Origin: Galbula dea
Lineage: Eukaryota > Chordata > Aves > Piciformes > Galbulidae
Length of the DNA: 64,000 bases
Direction of reading: 5' to 3'
Assembly (NCBI GenBank): GCA_013399015.1
Contig: VWZX01006239.1
Location: 122,629-186,628 of the forward strand
Made by a program: the position numbers and the translations under genes. Under the pieces are notes generated by a model, which made no database searches, had not been told where the DNA came from, and worked only from the letters and a program-made list of their open reading frames with translations. Every line of letters begins with the position of its first letter. Position 1 is the first letter of the stretch. Shown here piece by piece: positions 1 through 12,000 of the stretch.

Positions 1-327
1 CTCAGGACTGTGTCCAATCAGATTTTGGGTCTTGAGCAGTTATTTTATTTTTTCTTTTTTGGAAGTATTGGATTGTCACAGAAAATTTTAAAAATTGCAC
101 TTCAAAAAAAACCCAACCAACTGAAAAAAAACCAACAAAAAACCCCGAAAACCACCGAATCCCAATACTCAGAAAGATTTTGAACTAGTTGCTGATTTTG
201 CATGTTTTACTAAATCCTGAGTAAAGTCATCCATTTTCCCCCGCAGAGTATCATTATTTGACCTATAAATCAAAATTCAGTAGACAAAACCACACTGTAA
301 CTATTTTTTATTTCAGTTCAATACCCT
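1..327. other. AT-rich flank, no gene seen
   Basis: Unique-looking AT-rich DNA left of the first LTR. It holds an A/C-rich low-complexity tract at about 102-164 (runs of A separated by CC or CCAACC). No splice-bracketed open frame or RNA gene was recognised. Confidence 0.5.
102..164. repeat. A/C-rich low-complexity tract
   Basis: Runs of seven to eight A alternate with CCC, CCAACCAA and CCCC blocks. The same style of tract recurs at 61808-61855 and 62280-62350, and as its G/T complement at 8581-8730 and 29784-29836. It may be a decayed poly-A tail or a simple repeat; the sequence alone does not decide. Confidence 0.6.
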
Positions 328-697
328 TGTGGTGGGTTGACCTTGACTGGATATCAGTTGCCTACCAACCTGCTCTATCACTCCTCTCCTCATCTGGCCA
401 AGGGGAGAAAAATATGATGAAAGCCTTATGGGTCAACAAAAGGACAGGGAGATCATTATGCAATTACTGTCAGAGGAAAAACAGACTTGGAGAAATTAAT
501 TTAATTTATTGGCAATCAAATCAGAGTAGGATAGTAAGAAGTAAAGCCAAATATTAAAACAACTTCTCTTCACCACTCCCTTCTTCCTGGGCTCAACTTC
601 ACTCCCAATTTCTCTGCTGAGTGACATAGAGGAATGGGGGTTGCAGTCAGTTCATCACATGTTGGCTTTGCCGTTTCTTCTTTCTCAGGGGGAGGAC
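328..697 (-). mobile_element. Avian ERV LTR fragment (3' portion, R-U5 side)
   Basis: The block starts at TGTGGTGGGTTGACC on the plus strand, which on the minus strand is an LTR 3' end finishing ...CCCACCACA. A minus-strand AATAAA polyadenylation signal lies at 510-505, about 180 bases before that end, so the orientation is minus. The block matches from memory a widespread avian LTR containing a GGGAGAAAAATAT-like stretch, a TTTATTGGCAATCAAATCAG stretch and a CTCAGGGGGAGGAC stretch near 685-697. The U3 side is missing: the LTR stops at about 697, where CR1 sequence begins. No target duplication can be tested because one end is lost. The family is probably ERVL- or ERVK-like, not resolved. Confidence 0.75.
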
Positions 698-1341
698 AGC
701 CGGCTGAACATGAAGCAGCAGTGAGACAAGGTAGCTAACAGCATCCTGGCTTTTAGAAACAGTGTGACCAGCAGGATCAGGGAGGTGATTGTCCCCCTGT
801 ACTCGGCACTGATGAGGCCACATCTTGAGTCTTGTGTTCAGTCTTGGGCTCCTCACTAAAAGTATAACATTCAGGTGCTGGAGCACGTCTAGAGAAGAGC
901 AACAAAGTTGGTGAAAAGTCTAGAGCACAAGTGTTATGAAGAGTGGCTGAGGGAACTGGGGTTGTTTAGTCTGGAGAAGAGGAGGCTCCAGGGGGACCTT
1001 CTTGCTCTCTAAAATCACCTGAAAGGAGGTTGTAATAAGGTGGAGCTTGGTCTCTTCTCCCAGGTAATGAGCAATAGAACAAGAGGAAATGGCTTCAAGC
1101 TGCATCAGGGGATGTTCAGATTGGATATCAGGAAGAATTTCTTCACTGAGAGGGTTATCAGGTGTTGGCACAGGCTGGCCAATGGTGGAGTCACTGTCCC
1201 TGGAGGTATTCAAAAAGCATGTAGAAGTGGAGCTTGCACACATGGTTTAGTGTTGGGCACAGTAGTGTTGGGTGGACAGTTGGACTTGATCTCAGAGGTG
1301 TTTTCCAACCATATTGATTCTATAATTATATTATTCTATGA
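698..1341 (+). mobile_element. CR1 LINE, 5'-truncated copy (ORF2 C-terminus plus 3' UTR)
   Basis: Plus-strand CR1 beginning at GGCTGAACATGAAGCAGCAG, the region just after the reverse transcriptase domain. It runs through the C-terminal block (CTGGAGAAGAGGAGGCTCC, then the GAGGAAATGGCTTCAAG and GATATCAGGAAGAATTTCTT stretches) and the terminal TTGGACTTGATCTCAGAGG / TTTTCCAACC block, to a degenerate ATTCTATG-type tail near 1315-1341. It is 5'-truncated, as most CR1 copies are. The coding part is broken: the expected ORF2 frame carries stops, for example near 1010 where a CTCTCTAAAATCACCTG stretch introduces TAA. It abuts the preceding LTR directly. Confidence 0.93.
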
Positions 1342-1566
1342 ATTGATTGAAACTTTTTTATGAGATTAACTACAGGGACTGAGAAAGGGATTACCTGAGA
1401 GATCTACTCATGCAAGTTTGTAAAACCAAGTGGGCTGTCTGATTCTATTGTAAGACTATTCCTTGTCATCTCTGAAAGGTCAAGGAGACTGAAGAAAGTG
1501 ACTTGAAGAAAAGAACCTCCAAACCCCCTTGCTTTCTAACACTGCTCACCGAAGAGCCAGGCTAGG
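1342..1566. other. Short unique spacer
   Basis: AT-rich DNA between the CR1 tail and the next LTR-like block. No gene or repeat was recognised. Confidence 0.5.
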
Positions 1567-2026
1567 TGTGGCTGGGCTTGGTGTTCTGCTAAAGAGACTC
1601 AATAACACCAAAATGTTATTAAGCAGGTATTCTTTTAATGCAGCACTGGACACACAGGGGATCATTCCTCCAAAATTGTGTGTGTCTCTGATAGTTACTC
1701 ACACCTCTTATATACTTGATGTACATACATATTTACAATATTTTCCAAGACCCTTGTTAATAATGATACAGTTTCTGGAGAAGTCATTTATATGTGTCGC
1801 CATCCCTTTAAACATATATATTCTAGTCCTTAGGTGGTCTTCAGGGGCCTCTGTTTGCCTCATCACAGTGTAGATAGCCAACTTAACAAAGGGGTTTTGC
1901 TTGTTCCAGGTGTCCTGAGATTAGACAATAGGCCTATCTCAAGGACACGTTCCATTCTAACAGGCCCCTGATTGGTACCTCCTTAGTACAATTCTATTCT
2001 GCTAATGTAAAATTTCTTTTACATCA
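1567..2026 (-). mobile_element. Old LTR-like block, about 460 bases
   Basis: Read on the minus strand, the block begins TGATGTAAAAG and ends CCCAGCCACA. An ATTAAA polyadenylation-type signal at 1639-1634 lies about 72 bases before the 3' end. This TG...CA layout, the short R-U5 and the CCACA ending match the other LTRs in the window. Many CA/TG pairs where a younger LTR would have CpG suggest age. The 5 bases on either side (CTAGG and ACTCA) do not match, so either the boundaries are off by a few bases or the duplication has decayed. It could also be a fragment of a longer ERV. Confidence 0.5.
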
Positions 2027-2089
2027 ACTCAAAGGTCAACAAAGATTAAAGAAGAGAAAATGTCCCACCCATCTTTACAAACAGCCAAA

Positions 2090-2665
2090 AGGAGGATCTG
2101 GGCAGCTAAAGACAGATAGGCTCATGTCAGACACTGGGAAAAACATGCAGTAAGTCCTGCTAAAGCATAACTCTGGTAACATTAAAGAGAAGTTGACTGG
2201 GTGTAGTCAACATGGATTTGCCAGGTATAAATCATGCTTAACCAGCCTGATTGCCTTCTGTGACAAGAAGACTGGATTTGTCAGCAAGTGGAGAGAATGT
2301 AGTAAGGCTTTGATGCCCTCACTCAAGCACAAGAAAGGAGCTGGTAAACTGTGATATGTTCAGGGAAGAGCTCCCAGGATATTCAAAGTTGGAGCATGCC
2401 TTCTGTGAAGAGAAGCCAAATGACTGGGGCTTGCTAAGCACAGGTAAGAGATGGCTTTGGTAGGATTTCTTTCTGTTACCTATGAGGCAATTATTAAGAG
2501 AATGAAGCCAAGCTCTTCACAGAAGTACTAAGAAACAGTGGAGATAAATTAAAAGGAGAGAGGATCTGAGAAATCTAATCTGCTCGTAGCTGACTTTGAA
2601 CAGAAAGTTAGTCTAATGACCTCCTAAAGTTCCTTCCAATCTAAATTTATCTCTGTATAAACTGA
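2090..2665 (+). mobile_element. Old, decayed CR1 (RT-domain segment plus 3' end)
   Basis: Two recognisable parts lie in order on the plus strand. About 2190-2320 resembles the ORF2 reverse transcriptase region around the conserved QHGF.KGKSCLTNL block (GTCAACATGGATTTGCC, then CTTAACCAGCCTGATTGCCT). About 2490-2665 resembles an older CR1 3' end (GCCAAGCTCTTCACAGAAG, then GTCTAATGACCTCCTAAAG and TTCCTTCCAATCTAAATT). The expected frame has stops and indels. The two parts may be one internally deleted copy or two insertions. This block is more diverged than the other CR1s here. Confidence 0.7.
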
Positions 2666-5205
2666 GGGAATGACTGCTGGGAAAAACAGTATTCTAGAAA
2701 TTTCTGCTCAGTTAATATATTGAAACAAAATTTTCTCAACACTGTCAGTTAAATATATTTTCAGTAGTGTATGGTGCTTTTAATTACAGAATATACTTTT
2801 CTTATTTTTGTTTCTATACAGTGGTACTAGTTGTTTCAAACAAAAGTGTCCATGTTTCTCAGCATGTAAATCTTTCATATATCATAAGAGTTAAGTTAAC
2901 ACCAGTGGTCCTTTGACAAAAACACCATGGAAATGTTCAGTGACAAGGTTGCAATAGTACATTTTTTCATTGAAGTCTTTTTCTGCTCTGAGCACCACAA
3001 AAATTGCTGGTCACTCTCCTGCTTCATGGAGTTATGCAGATATGCAGTTATGGAGTGCAGATATGCAGTTATATGGAGTTATGGAGATATGCAGAGAAAT
3101 CACACACTTTGTGGTGTAAGATCTGAGAGGCAGTTTGCATAACTGCAATGATGAAACATTACACGGAATTAGCTTAACAGAGCACTGAATCCCATACTCA
3201 GCTTTGCTGTGAATAATGCATTGCCCCTGGCAGCAGTTAGGCTTCTTCTTAGTAGCTCAATAACATCTTCAGAGCAGATTGCTCTTAATTTATACATGCA
3301 TGAATAACAACAGGTATTGTTTCTGCATCAAACATCTTGTCCCTAGGCAAAGAAATTTCTTTTTTTTTTTTCACAATTCTTTTAAGAACTAGACAAATCA
3401 GTGACCTAATTCAGAACTAAAAGTCCTCTCTGTATTTGTGTAAGTGGTATTCAAGCATGCTTCAGAAACCATTGGTGGTTAGCTCGTTCATTATACTGAT
3501 TGACAGTAAAACATCAGGAAAAGCATCTATCTGTGACTGCTTTGCCAAGAGAAGTGCTGTCTGTGTGCTGCTGGCTATGTGTATCTTGATCATTAATGAA
3601 TGAAATGCAATTCTAATGAGCACAGCTGTATTGGCTCTGACAAAGTATTTAACAATAAACAGAGGATCACAGGGGATCACAGAACCTCCCCCTGCTTCTC
3701 TCTGGTATTTCTTTTTATTTCAAAACATCTTGAGAAACAATGCTAACATGCCTTTTTCTTTTTTAAGTTAAATATTTATGAATGTAAAAGCCTTTCAGTG
3801 CTTTCTTCTTGTTAAAGGTTTTATTTTGCTTTGCTTTTCCAGCAGGAACTGTAAATCAATCAGGAGCTGTTCTCAGAATCATAGGATTTCAGGTACGAGT
3901 TAGAGAGATGATGTTGTTCAAGACGGTACTGTAGGGACACCAGTTTGAAAAGCAAGCTTGTCAAAGTAATGGATTGCTAAAGATAAACAATTAGTAAGAT
4001 AGAGTGATTAGTCTCTTCACTAGCTTGAGAAAATGAAGCAAAGCAGTTTCCAGAATATAATTTCAATGAAATCTAGAAATACACAGATTTACCATTCATT
4101 AGGAAAAAACACCATGGCATTATTTATGAAAGCTCTGGCAGCAAAAGGAAGAGAGTCCTTTACATTAGGCAATTAAGCAAAATAATAATTGACAATTTAA
4201 GTCAAAGCCAAGTAAAATTGCAAGCAATAATCAAATTTCATGGGACTGTAGAATCACAGAAATTAACTCCATTTATTTAGAGATCTGAACTATGGTGATC
4301 TCTTTATTAAATCTACAGGACACCTTCGTGCAAAGTCATTTAAGTTATGAGACATATACTTACATTTCCATTCATGTTAAGAATGATACTTGCCATGAAT
4401 ATCAGAGATTTCAAAGGACCACATGTCAGTTGGTTTTGAAATATCACTCTTAAGTGAGTCTCTTTCTCATACAGTACCATGTGTTAAATTCGTGGCAGTT
4501 CAAGAAAGGTAGAGCAGCTAACAACCCAGAGAAGTACAGAGTTGATGTAGATCAAAATATGTTTCTTGACTGTACTTGTGAGACAAATTTTAGAAGGCTA
4601 ACTATGCAGGTTCTGGATTTATCTGCATACAGAGTTGCTGTTGCTTATTCATAAAAAAAAAATAAAATTGCAGAATGTGCATGAAAAACATATTTGATTT
4701 GTACTCAGCTTTGGGGAAGGAAGTATTCAAAAATAAAAGAGTAAGTTCTCTCCAATTGCAATTTTGTACATAGGATTGAAATTTCAAAAGTTGCCAATGA
4801 GAGCAATCAGACCCTTCAGATGAAGGTTGAATTTAATAATAGGCCACAGTTTAAATGATTCTTAATGTATTCATTTCCTAAATGGGAAGCAAGTTGTTTT
4901 TTGGAGCCACTTACATTTTATTTTTGGAACCACTCTTTCTGACTTCATAATTTTTTTGGTAACAGCTATGTAAAATTCTGCCATACACATATGTCAAGAG
5001 TCTGAAAAGGACATCCTACATGAAGTTTTTGAAAAACAGGAGATAAAAACCAAGGTTGTGAGGTAGAAATATAATTCCTTGTTAGTTTCATCATTTTCTG
5101 TCTTCCAAAGCATTTTTTATGAGAGGTTGTTTCTTCATATATAGATGTATGTTTATCCATCAAAACAGTACTATAGTGATTCTGTCTCTCTGCATTCTTC
5201 ATAAA
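2666..5205. other. Unique AT-rich region
   Basis: No gene recognised. Contents: a roughly 21-23 base imperfect tandem repeat at 3027-3094, a T-run at 3359-3371, short AAG/CTT-rich tracts, and weak CR1-tail-like scraps at about 3876-3900 and 4250-4262 that are too short to call. Confidence 0.5.
3027..3094. repeat. Imperfect tandem repeat, unit about 21-23 bases, 3 copies
   Basis: Units of the form GCAGATATGCAGTTATGGAGT occur at 3036-3056 and, with a 2-base insertion, at 3057-3079, followed by a partial third copy ending GATATGCAG at 3094. A small minisatellite with no evident function. Confidence 0.8.
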
Positions 5206-5375
5206 CTGCCCAGGAAAGTGCTGGAGTCACTGGCCCTGTAACTGTTCATAAAATGTGTAGATGTGGTACTTGAGGACATAGTTTAGTGGCAAGCATGGCA
5301 GTGTTATGTTGATAGTTGGACTTGATTATCTTAGATGGCTCTTCCACCCATAATCATTCAGTGATTGTACTGCAT
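5206..5375 (+). mobile_element. CR1 LINE 3' fragment
   Basis: Plus-strand CR1 3' end: CTGCCCAGGAAAGTGCTGG..., then TAGATGTGGTACTTGAGGAC, TTAGTGGCAAGCATGGCAGT, and TTGGACTTGATTATCTTAGA, finishing in a degraded repeat tail near 5360-5375. Only about 170 bases remain, so it is strongly 5'-truncated. Mismatches and small gaps indicate an old copy. Confidence 0.88.
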
Positions 5376-7662
5376 AATTCTGTTTTAATTGTACGATACC
5401 TTATTTGCAACTAACATTTTCCAGTTTAAGCATTGCTTCCAGTTTAAGTATTGCTTAAAGCAGTGTGAATTTTCCATAATACTTGGTGAGCCCATCCTTG
5501 GAAAGGGTTAGTTCAAGTGAAGTCAAAGCCCCATGATACATTTTGTATCCTGGGGAAACACTATTATGAGGCACACTCCTGAAAGACAATCTTCTTCCCA
5601 ATTATGGTCAAGGTATAAGCTTAAAGCCACAAGCTTCTTGTTCTAAGCTTGGGATTTAAGGCCTGGTTCCAAAGAAGAATTTACTGACATGACAGAATGT
5701 AATTCAGAAAAAAGATCTTAGAAATATCTGAGCCAGACCAAACTTGATTTTAGATACAAGCCATATAATAAACTTACAGCTAAAGTGAACACGCATTAGA
5801 AACATGCAAAGTCATCTGATTTTAACTAAAACTGAAGCCACAATATTGTCAGAACAGTCAGGAGAATTTCATTGTAAGACATTAAAATTTTATAAGTTCC
5901 TCCATTACAAGAACTACCTTGGAGTAACATGCAAATGTTACCACAGAATTATTTCATAAATGATTGCTTTCATTTTTGTAACCTCTTACTAGCATCACAG
6001 TAGAAGTAAAATAAGAAAGATAACTTGTATCAATTAATCATACATCAGTCAACTATCACATAAAGCAAATATCAAATGCAAACCTCCAGCTTAGAGCTCT
6101 CCTTAAGTAGCAAATACAATTGACATTGATATCTGTTCCTCTGTATATTCTTTAAGTTTCATTAATTTTAATTATGTTTATCATACTCTATGTGCAGCTA
6201 AAATAAATGCTGAGCAATGAATATAACAGATTATTAATGTCACTGTCATAATTCAAAGACAGCTTGAAATGCACATACACTTGTTCTTTTCATTTCCATG
6301 CTCCATTGTCAAAATGTAGATTATGCTAAGTGTTCTTTTGGGAACTATTAATTATTCCAAATTCCATCACTAATAATGGAGTTAAAAGTCTCTAATTGTA
6401 TGAGTACTTTAGGAAGATTGCATTATATTGAAAATGAAGTGGATCATAGAGAGGGAAAGGAGAGACTCTGATTGTTGGCTTAGAAGAAAACACTGAGAGA
6501 CAGAATACCTGCTTTCTAATCATGGCTTTTGATGGTTAATAACTGGACAATCTCTTGCAAGGGTGATGTTTGTTTTTTTCACTTTTGCCTTTATCAAATG
6601 AGTAAATATCCAGCTTAGAAGAGTATCAAGATGCTTTAAATACTGCGTATTTTACTAAATATCAACAGCATTCTCATGGATGTAGAAGACAAAACTGAGC
6701 AAATATGCATGAAAACATGAAAAATATTATGTGAAGAAGGTAGATCTTAAGCATTAAGCATTGTGTATTAACTCCTATAAAATATAAGCTAGCAAAAGAA
6801 GTGTTGTCATCTTCTTCAGTCCAGTTTACATTTGTAAGTGTATTCTTCACGATGCAAATATAAGAATTTAAGCAACACAATCCATTGGTAACTGGAAATG
6901 CTTTGACTGAGTTGCAATATGTGAGTCTGAACATCAATAAAATAACTTTTCTGTTCAGATGTTTAAGTACAGATTTATTAGGCTTGATCCTTGCAGTTTA
7001 AAACTTAAGCTTTGTGGGTGACACTCTACATAAAATTGTTGCAGTCTCATTTACTTAAAGTTTTAATGGGTATTAATGGGTAGCACCTGCACTATTGTAT
7101 CTTAAATAAGTACATTGGCTTTTATTGTAATAGCTATTGAATATGCTAGTTTTTACCCTAAAAGAAAAATCATATCATATGTAAATGTGACATAAGAAAG
7201 TGTAATTTTGCCTAGTCAAACTTTTTCAGCCCATCAGCTGAATCAGTAGGCTAGTTTTAATTCAAAGATATCTGCAGTCTGTACCACCTACCTCTAGAAA
7301 AATATTAGCTTTAATACATAGACGACATATAAGACATATGACAGTATAAAAGAGAATTTAAGAAGTGGTTAAAAAAGGAAGTATAAGCAATAAATGTTTT
7401 TGTAGCTAATTCAAATAATTTTGCATATTTACATCTTTATTGCTTTTTGGAGAGATTTATTGTTTACATGCACAATTTTAAACAAAAGAAAGAAGACCAG
7501 TTCCTCAGCTTGTCTCACATTGGATGGAGGTACAATTTGTACCAATGTTATATTTGTTATACAGTATCTGGCCACATATATGTTTTGTTCTTAGCCCATA
7601 TTTATATATGCTGAGACCAGAAGAAAACTCTATATTTAGATTTTGAGCATATGTGCATTATA
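5376..7662. other. Unique AT-rich region
   Basis: No gene recognised. It contains a short GATACA-TTT-TGTATC hairpin at about 5535-5550 and AT-rich homeodomain-like stretches at 6170-6420 (TTCATTAATTTTAATTATG and similar). These could be ordinary or a conserved noncoding element; cross-species alignment is needed to tell. Confidence 0.5.
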
Positions 7663-7785
7663 TAGAATCATAGAATCATTAAGGTTGGAAGACAGCTCTA
7701 AGATCAAGTCCAACCATCAACCTATCGTCACCATGCCACTAAATCACGTCCCTAAGCACCCCACATATATATTGAGAGATAGCGT
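7663..7785 (-). mobile_element. CR1 LINE 3' end
   Basis: Plus-strand reading AGAATCATAGAATCATTAAG, GGTTGGAAGACAGCTCTAAG, TCCAACCATCAACCTATCGT, CCATGCCACTAAATCACGTC is the reverse complement of a CR1 3' end with two tail repeats. About 120 bases remain, cut off in the 3' UTR. Confidence 0.92.
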
Positions 7786-8911
7786 GTTGTGTGTAAGTCT
7801 GGCTCACTTTTCATTTAAACAGTATTTAGACAACCTAGAGTTCTTCAGTGCAGAAAAAGAATAGGAAGTTCTTTTCCTGGAAGCATATTCAACCTGAAAA
7901 TGAAAGGAAGGAGTTAAAAGAAGTAATCTCCATTTCACTGTGCAGATCTGTTTCATGCTGAAGCTCTGTTTTGTACTTCCTTCTGTGGAACACCAGATTT
8001 ATCTCCAGTTTTTATATCTTTTCCTCTTTTTACTCCATTTTCAATTTGTTTGTTTGTTTACCCTTTGTTCTTGTGGCACCCACTGGATTTCAAGATGAGA
8101 TTGTTTTTTATACCCAGAGATAGTCTCCACAGATTAATCCAAACAGAAGAACGTTTTATGAACCTTCTGAACAATTGAAATCTCAGAGTTTCAGAGGTGG
8201 AGTTTGGATGAACACAGATCTTCACTACTGTTGTTGCTGCAGTTGTTACAGCTGCACATCAAGATTTTTCCCATTAGAGTTTCAGGAAGGTAAGGCCACA
8301 GCTTTACTTCGAATTGACACTGAAAAGTCCATCTGCTGAGACATGCAGTACAATAAACATTTGCTAGATGATAACAAGTTGTGCCAAGCTTTGACTTTGA
8401 AGGGAGTTTCTGATCCCTGTAAACAAAGAGAAACAGAACCACTTTTCCAAATGGACAGCAAGAGGTATAGAAATCACTATATGTATTCTTAAAAAATAAA
8501 AGGAAGGAAGCATAAAACAGGAGATGAAAAAAGACCTACCAATAGGAAAGCTGTTTCAGTAAACACTCTTACTGTTGCATGTGTGTGATTGGGTTTTGGG
8601 ATTTGTTGTTGATGTTTTGGGTTTTTGTTTGCCTGGGGAGAAGGGTGTTCAGGTTTTGGGGTTTTTTTATTGGTTGATTGGTTGGTTTTTGTTTTACTGG
8701 GTAATTTTGTTATTTTAGGTGGTTTTCTCCACTTTGAAATATGACTTTTATGTAGTGTAGAATTTTTTCCTTCCCCCTTGAAAAAATATATTTAGGAATT
8801 TAACTGTGTGCTAATGAAACATTTCCAGACATTTCTGGTCACTATAAGTATAATCAAAATTCTAATTGGCAAATAGAGCTACCCAAATGAGTCTAAGTTA
8901 CTTGCAACCAG
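7786..8911. other. Unique region with T/G-rich tract
   Basis: No gene recognised. It holds a (TTTG)3-4 run near 8047-8060 and the G/T-rich tract at 8581-8730. Confidence 0.5.
8581..8730. repeat. G/T-rich low-complexity tract
   Basis: Mostly T and G with several GGG or GGGG runs separated by T-rich loops (for example GGGTTTTGGGATTTGTTG, then TTGGTTGATTGGTTGGTTTT). It is the complement type of the A/C-rich tracts elsewhere in the window. G-runs are spaced too far apart for a strong quadruplex prediction. Confidence 0.65.
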
Positions 8912-9014
8912 GGAATCACAGAATCACAGAATGTTAGGAGTTGGAAAGGACCTTGAAAGATCATCTAGTCCAACCCCCCTGCCACAGCAGGATTCCCTAG
9001 ACCAGGTCACACAG
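8912..9014 (-). mobile_element. CR1 LINE 3' end, short young-looking subfamily
   Basis: Plus-strand GAATCACAGAATCACAGAAT followed by GTTAGGAGTTGGAAAGGACC, AAGATCATCTAGTCCAACCC and CCCTGCCACAGCAGGATTCC, reading as a reverse-complemented CR1 end. About 100 bases. It is nearly identical to the copy at 33191-33290 and truncated at almost the same place, so both belong to one subfamily. Confidence 0.93.
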
Positions 9015-12000
9015 AAACAATTCCACTGATATTAAAGAGGAATTGTGGAGGAATCAGGTAAAAAAAATAACATTAAGAAAAAGACTTTTAAAATTTAAAA
9101 CTGATCTTGGCTTGAATATTGCATAAACTTAATGTGGCAAGAGAATCAGTTTTAAATGCTGATATTTTAATGATTTCACAACTTCTGCATAACCCAATTC
9201 AGGTATTTCTCCAGTTTTTGGTATGTATTTTAATTATTTTTTCTGCTTCTTTTGAAAAGAGTGGTCTTTAAAATGACTTCCTGTTCTGCCTAAGTCTCCC
9301 ATAATCATCTGTTGTTGAATTTCTTATATTTTCTTCAAATTTACTGAAAGAAGCCTTATTTGTTTTTTTTTTTAAACCATTACAATAAAAGAATTTAAAG
9401 ATAAAATGTACTAAAGGTGCAAAGTCTAGTGAAGAGGTATTTAAATTGAAGTCAGTGTATAATCTGTCCGTAAATCTGTAACAACTATTTATAGATTTAT
9501 TCTCTCAGGTCCCCCAAGTTAAGCATCCTGCCTAAAGTCACACCCAAACTCTTAGGTGGAATCAGAAATTATAAGCAACTTGATGGAAATAATCTACTTC
9601 TACATGCTTAACAGTATGTCTTATTTTAAGTAATCTAAATTAAGGTTTTGAAGTCTTTTTGTAGGCAGAGGCTTCAACTTATTTTCACAGTGATTTTGAA
9701 TATTTCTATCCATCTTCCAGTTTATTTACTTATCTAATCAATTCAGCTTTCTTAATTTCTAATAACTTCTCTCAATATTTAGTAAAGCCACATCCCTGTT
9801 TGTGGTTGAGGAACAAACAATCCCTGTTTTTTTCCTCTGTCAGGAATTCACTGTTAACATTACAGCAGCTCTTTCTTAACATGAGAGATTACTTCTTAAT
9901 ATGGAATTAATTTATTGCTGTGGTGCACAGAGAAAGTATTTAAATTAGTATATTAAACCTGATCAAATACTATCATGATTTTTAATTCTTTAATAATTGT
10001 TCCTATGGAAATTAAAAATTTGGTCTTTTTTCATAAACTTGTTTCTAAGTGCTACTTCCATCCAGTATGGATTAGTCTTTAATTCAGAGCCACTATCCTT
10101 ATTAGAAATTCAATGGCACAGCTCCTGTTAACATGATTCTGTGATAAATATAGCTTCCTATAGGAATAATCTGTCCCTTTCCAGAATACAAAGACCAACA
10201 ATACTCTGATGTTTCAGGGTTCTGTGCAAAAAGCACATATCCAGAGGAAACCCTTGGATATATTTTCCATCCAGCATTGCCCAAGGCAATATACTTAAAT
10301 TTAGAAATATATTGAAATATAAAATCCTAAATATTGAAACAGCTCAGTTATACTAAATAAAATGTGCAGTGAGGCACATGCAGATGCAGAACTAATTTCT
10401 GCCATGAGTAATGACCTCACAACAATCATTCATAGCTGTGCTATGCTCTGTCACTCACAAGTTATACATAAGGTCATCAGTAATGACTTGAAATGAATAA
10501 TGCATTTACAATCACTTCATTCAATGTGCTTTGTCCTCTACACATGTCCTTGAAAAGTTTCCTAACAAGGTCAGAACCTTAGGAAAGACACATAGCACTG
10601 ATAAACAATTAAGTAGGTATTTAGACAATTGTGTTTTAGGAATAATTCTTGAATACAGTTGAGAATATTTATTTAGTTATGTTTATGTTGGGGCAGATGC
10701 AGAGAACCCCAATGAAAAATTAAGAAAGAAAGGTAGAACTTCATGATTTTGCTCTCATCAAGCCACCCCTTTCTTCTTACTTCACCCAGCCCCACGTCCT
10801 CTCTCAGAAAAGAGAGACACAGGACAGAAGAGGGTCCCAGTAGATAAATGTCCTTGCTGAGTGCTGAGTCAGGTTGGCTGGATTTTGCCCAGGATGACAC
10901 AGTACTGAAGGAGTTATTTATGGAGAGGGTAGATTTGCATTGCACAAGGTCTGAAAATTTGCTTGCCACATACTTGTTAGGATTTTTTCCTACCTAATCT
11001 CTGACCTTATCTTCTCTGTTCCCAAGGGTTGCATTATAACAACATTTTCCTTCTTTAAGTATGATTTACATTCAGTGAGCTGACACAGCACTGATTTTGC
11101 TTCCATACTGCTTATAGCAAAAAAATGCAGCTGAAGAACTCAGTGTGACTAAAAGTCTTTCATTGTAACACCACCTTAAAATTGTCTCTCTAGTCTAACA
11201 ACAAATACAATAAGTGGACATTAAGGATAAAAAAGTCATCTGTATTCTCTACCTACCTGTTAATAATGAATATTCTTTATATGCAAGATAATGCCAAATT
11301 TAAGTTTGTTTTGAGTGGGGCTCTCTGAGGAACAAATGAAGGGTTGGCATATATCTAAGCAATACAGACAGTGTGAAAAATGTCATCTTATTTCCTTTCA
11401 GAAGGTTTGTCACTGTCTTAAAAAGAATTTGCACAGGACTAACACATTTATTAAAATTCATAAGGTCTTAACTTACCTGTCTGTGTCACCAACTGACAGG
11501 ATGTTTTTTATCTATTTCCATTTATGCAATCTCATTCTTACATGAAATGGGTTATTTTTGTGGTAAATAGAAAAATGAAGTCAATTTTATTTTTCTGTCC
11601 TTTGTTTATCTTACTTTTTGTCAATCCCATTATCCATGTTACACATCTGAAACCCTTTGATTCTCTTCTTTTGTTCCACTCATCATTTTCAATGTATATA
11701 TACACACACCTCCAACACACACATATAAAGTCTTGACACATAGCATTGACAAGCCCCTTAGATTACCACAAACAGATAAACAGATGACACTGAATATGTC
11801 ATAGTTCCTCTATTCAAATAGTTCTTTATCTTCAATGCCAAGATAAAATAAATGTTATCTCTTTATTTTCCCCAGTCTCATTATATCTGCAAGTGACTTG
11901 AAGTATGAAATCTTTTCATTTCTTAGTCATAGAAACTCCTTTTTTCCCTCAAGATGACATGTTTTGGTGTTGGTTTAAAACTGCTGTTCTGAACTCATTT

